Below, piece after piece: positions 7,339-8,801 of a stretch of 8,801 nt of DNA. The stretch covers positions 1 through 8,801 of the forward strand of contig JAFVAA010000695.1 in NCBI GenBank assembly GCA_017476305.1, given 5' to 3'. Below the pieces are notes generated by a model. It ran no database searches. It saw only the letters and a list, made by a program, of their open reading frames with translations, and was not told the origin of the DNA. The DNA is from Lachnospiraceae bacterium. Lineage in GTDB: Bacteria > Bacillota > Clostridia > Lachnospirales > Lachnospiraceae. The position numbers and the translations under genes were made by a program. Each line of letters starts with the position of its first letter. Within the stretch, counting starts at the first letter, position 1.

Positions 7339-7980
7339 ATGGCACTAATTTGTGATTTCAGAGTAGTTGGTCCGGTACAGACGAATTGCTATTTTTTATA
7401 TGACGAGAAAACAAAGAAGGGAGTTTTAGTGGATCCCGGGGATGAGGCAGAAAAGCTTTTATCCTATATCGGAAAAAAGGGGCTTCAGATAGAGGCGATT
7501 CTTCTGACACATGGACATTTTGACCATATTATGGCGGTTCCGGAATTAAAGAAAGAATTAGGGGTGCCTGTGTATGTTTCCAGAGTGGAAAAAGAGGTTT
7601 TGGAGGATCCGATGACAAATCTGTCTCTGCAGATGGGAGGCAGGGGGATTTGTCTGGAAGCGGATCACTATTTGGAGGATGGTGATACGATTACGCTTTT
7701 AGGGGAAGAAGTTCGCTGCATTTTAACTCCGGGTCATACAGTAGGCGGGATGTGCTACTATTTTCCGAAGGCAGGAATTCTTTTTTCAGGAGATACGCTG
7801 TTTCAGGAATCGGTAGGAAGAACGGATTTTCCGGGGGGAAGTATGAAGGAATTGATTCGGTCGATCCGGGAGAAGCTGTTTGTGCTGGCTTCGGCGACGA
7901 GAGTTTATCCGGGGCATGGGTTTTCGACATCCATTGAAACGGAGAAGATGTTCAATCCTTTTGCAACGGATGGTTTCTAA
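7339..7980 (+). CDS. Metallo-beta-lactamase-fold hydrolase, glyoxalase II / YcbL-like
   Basis: Cytoplasmic binuclear metal hydrolase of 213 residues, probably acting on a thioester or related ester. Metal ligands are all visible: THGHFDH (His58, His60, Asp62, His63), TPGHT (His133), SGDTLF (Asp152) and YPGHG (His193). VGRTDFPGGS after the Asp ligand is typical of the short YcbL/GloB-like subgroup, which lacks the C-terminal glutathione-binding helical domain of true glyoxalase II (about 250 residues). Low-GC anaerobes generally lack glutathione, so the natural thiol substrate is uncertain. The start has AAAGGAAG (7325-7332) six bases upstream. The gene sits 34 bp after relA, an arrangement I recall from many clostridia, but a functional link to (p)ppGpp is not shown. 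Family assignment is strong and the reaction is an inference. Confidence 0.92.
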   Translation: MALICDFRVVGPVQTNCYFLYDEKTKKGVLVDPGDEAEKLLSYIGKKGLQIEAILLTHGHFDHIMAVPELKKELGVPVYVSRVEKEVLEDPMTNLSLQMGGRGICLEADHYLEDGDTITLLGEEVRCILTPGHTVGGMCYYFPKAGILFSGDTLFQESVGRTDFPGGSMKELIRSIREKLFVLASATRVYPGHGFSTSIETEKMFNPFATDGF

Positions 7981-7983
7981 ATC

Positions 7984-8033
7984 CTGGTACATCATAAATT
8001 AATTCTCTTTATGTTAAATTTATGATATACCAG
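7984..8033. repeat. Near-perfect 17-bp inverted repeat between the hydrolase gene and hemZ
   Basis: Left arm 7984-8000 (CTGGTACATCATAAATT) pairs with right arm 8017-8033 at 16 of 17 positions; the only mismatch is C7990 with A8027. The loop is 16 nt and AT-rich. It begins three bases after the hydrolase stop codon. The right arm is followed by CTGCTGATC and not by a run of T, so it is not a standard intrinsic terminator. It may still end transcripts weakly, protect a 3' end, or act as a protein-binding dyad. TATGAT (8021-8026) in the right arm resembles a -10 box, but there is no good -35. Confidence 0.75.
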
Positions 8034-8069
8034 CTGCTGATCTTTTCTGCCTGTCTGCATTTGCAGCAG
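8034..8069 (+). other. Possible second stem abutting the inverted repeat, with a competing hairpin
   Basis: CTGCTG (8034-8039) can pair with CAGCAG (8064-8069) across a 24-nt loop, starting on the base after the first repeat ends. A competing small hairpin uses CTGCA (8055-8059) and TGCAG (8062-8066) and shares part of the same sequence. This could be a folded leader for hemZ, but six-base stems occur by chance and I do not recognise a known riboswitch. Confidence 0.3.
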
Positions 8070-8117
8070 AGCATTTCATCATGGGCTTGAGATCAGAGAC
8101 TGAAAATTTTACGAATC

Positions 8118-8122
8118 GGGGG
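8118..8122 (+). promoter_or_regulatory. Unusual G-run ribosome binding site of hemZ
   Basis: The start at 8129 is preceded by GGGGGTTGGGG rather than an AGGAGG core. GGGGG at 8118-8122 could pair with the anti-Shine-Dalgarno only through G-U wobble. All other genes here have better purine-rich sites, so hemZ may be initiated less efficiently or from another codon (ATG at 8081 or TTG at 8123, both in frame). Confidence 0.4.
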
Positions 8123-8128
8123 TTGGGG

Positions 8129-8801
8129 ATGATTGAACTGAGGTTTAAGGAAAAAGATTTTGATTATGAGCTTCGTGCATTAACTGCCGGTTTTTTCCCA
8201 AAACAGATTTTTGGAGAGGGTACGGAGGGAGAAGATGTTTTACGAATTTATTTTGAGTTTGAGAGAACGTATTTTTCTATCCGTATTCAGATGGACGCCT
8301 GGGGGCAGTCAGATTCCTACAGCCTGGAAAGAAGGGTGGAGGTTTCCGGGGAGGAGGATTTTAGAAAGCATGAGGGGAAAACGGCACATCCCTATCGCAG
8401 CTTCTATAAAAATCAGGTAAAATATCTTTTGTTTCAGATGCTCCTTGCACTTCCGCAGGAGGTTTTACCAGGCGGGTTTGAAAAAAGGATTCCGTCATGG
8501 GGGACGATGACGGGCGTCAGGCCTGTGAAGATACCGATGCAGGAGCTTTTAGCAGGAAGAACAGAGGAAGAGGTATTTCAGAGCTTAAGAGAGCTTTACT
8601 GCTGTTCGGAGGAAAAGAGCAGACTGTGCATCGGAATCGCAAAAAGGGAGGCGGAGCTGTTAAAGAAATCAGACTTTGAAAACGGGTATAGTCTGTATAT
8701 CGGGATTCCGTTTTGTCCGACCACTTGTTTATACTGTTCGTTTCCATCCTATCCTGTGGAGCGCTTTGGTCATCTGATGGGGGATTATTTAGTGGCACTG
8801 A
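8129..8801 (+). CDS. hemZ: HemZ, radical SAM coproporphyrinogen dehydrogenase-like protein (3' end outside window)
   Basis: Radical SAM enzyme of the coproporphyrinogen III oxidase-like HemZ group; 224 residues are visible and full-length members are near 480-500. The region before the radical SAM core (1-185) matches what I recall of HemZ, including SWGTMTGVRPVK near 124-135 and Y-IGIPFCP. The 4Fe-4S cluster ligands are Cys196, Cys200 and Cys203 in CPTTCLYCSF. The window ends about 20 residues later, so the core barrel and C-terminus are unseen. The start at 8129 gives the N-terminus MIELRFKEKDF typical of the group; an in-frame ATG at 8081 would add 16 residues without a visible ribosome binding site. 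It is separated from the hydrolase by 148 bp with an inverted repeat, so it may be a separate transcription unit. Whether it truly oxidises coproporphyrinogen is uncertain, as many clostridia with this gene lack a full haem pathway. Confidence 0.92.
   Translation, partial: MIELRFKEKDFDYELRALTAGFFPKQIFGEGTEGEDVLRIYFEFERTYFSIRIQMDAWGQSDSYSLERRVEVSGEEDFRKHEGKTAHPYRSFYKNQVKYLLFQMLLALPQEVLPGGFEKRIPSWGTMTGVRPVKIPMQELLAGRTEEEVFQSLRELYCCSEEKSRLCIGIAKREAELLKKSDFENGYSLYIGIPFCPTTCLYCSFPSYPVERFGHLMGDYLVAL

Noticed and set aside
7691..7995. Minus-strand and alternate plus-strand frames within the hydrolase gene
   Set aside because: The metal-binding motifs of the main frame account for the region; the alternatives show nothing recognisable.
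7984..8033. Intrinsic terminator
   Set aside because: The stem is AT-rich towards its loop and is not followed by a T-run, so it is listed as an inverted repeat instead.
8211..8798. Open frames overlapping the hemZ region on both strands
   Set aside because: The frame from 8129 to the edge carries the HemZ N-terminal region and the radical SAM CxxxCxxC motif, so these are shadows.

Overview
The window looks like a chromosomal segment of a low-to-moderate GC Gram-positive anaerobe, most likely a clostridial species of the Lachnospiraceae type. The basis is strong AGGAGG-type ribosome binding sites, AT-leaning codon use, and the block rel(A) - metallo-beta-lactamase-fold hydrolase - hemZ. That block is from memory of clostridial genomes (where hisS and aspS usually follow); no search was run.

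Layout. (1) Positions 1-724, minus strand: the N-terminal two thirds or so of an S8 subtilisin-like protease with neither signal peptide nor propeptide, cut by the window edge. (2) Positions 725-887: a 163-bp divergent intergenic region holding a good sigma-A type promoter facing right. (3) Positions 888-3754: two tandem, paralogous CDP-glycerol glycerophosphotransferase-family enzymes, one of TagB-like size and one with an extra N-terminal region and a membrane-associated stretch; both probably modify a cell-surface glycopolymer. (4) Positions 3781-3948: a 55-residue, very acidic unknown protein with an excellent ribosome binding site. (5) Positions 3964-4944: a membrane-anchored C39-like (papain-fold) cysteine peptidase. 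(6) Positions 4998-7304: a full-length bifunctional RelA/SpoT homologue. (7) Positions 7339-7980: a YcbL/glyoxalase II-like metallo-hydrolase. (8) Positions 7981-8128: an intergenic region with a near-perfect 17-bp inverted repeat followed by a second small stem. (9) From 8129 to the right edge: the 5' part of hemZ, a radical SAM protein, cut just after its CxxxCxxC motif.

Everything from 888 to 7980 runs in one direction with gaps of 15-53 bp and no terminator I can see. One transcript from the promoter at 794-822 could therefore carry surface-polymer, envelope-peptidase and stringent-response genes together, although internal promoters cannot be excluded by eye. The inverted repeat at 7984-8033 is the most natural boundary before hemZ.

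Most of the window is recognisable housekeeping and envelope biology; I do not see a clear new defence, mobile or biosynthetic system. The parts least explained by known families are the 55-residue acidic protein between a glycerophosphotransferase and a membrane peptidase, the paired structures upstream of hemZ, and the association of the two transferases with that peptidase. No tRNA, rRNA, CRISPR array or insertion sequence was recognised.
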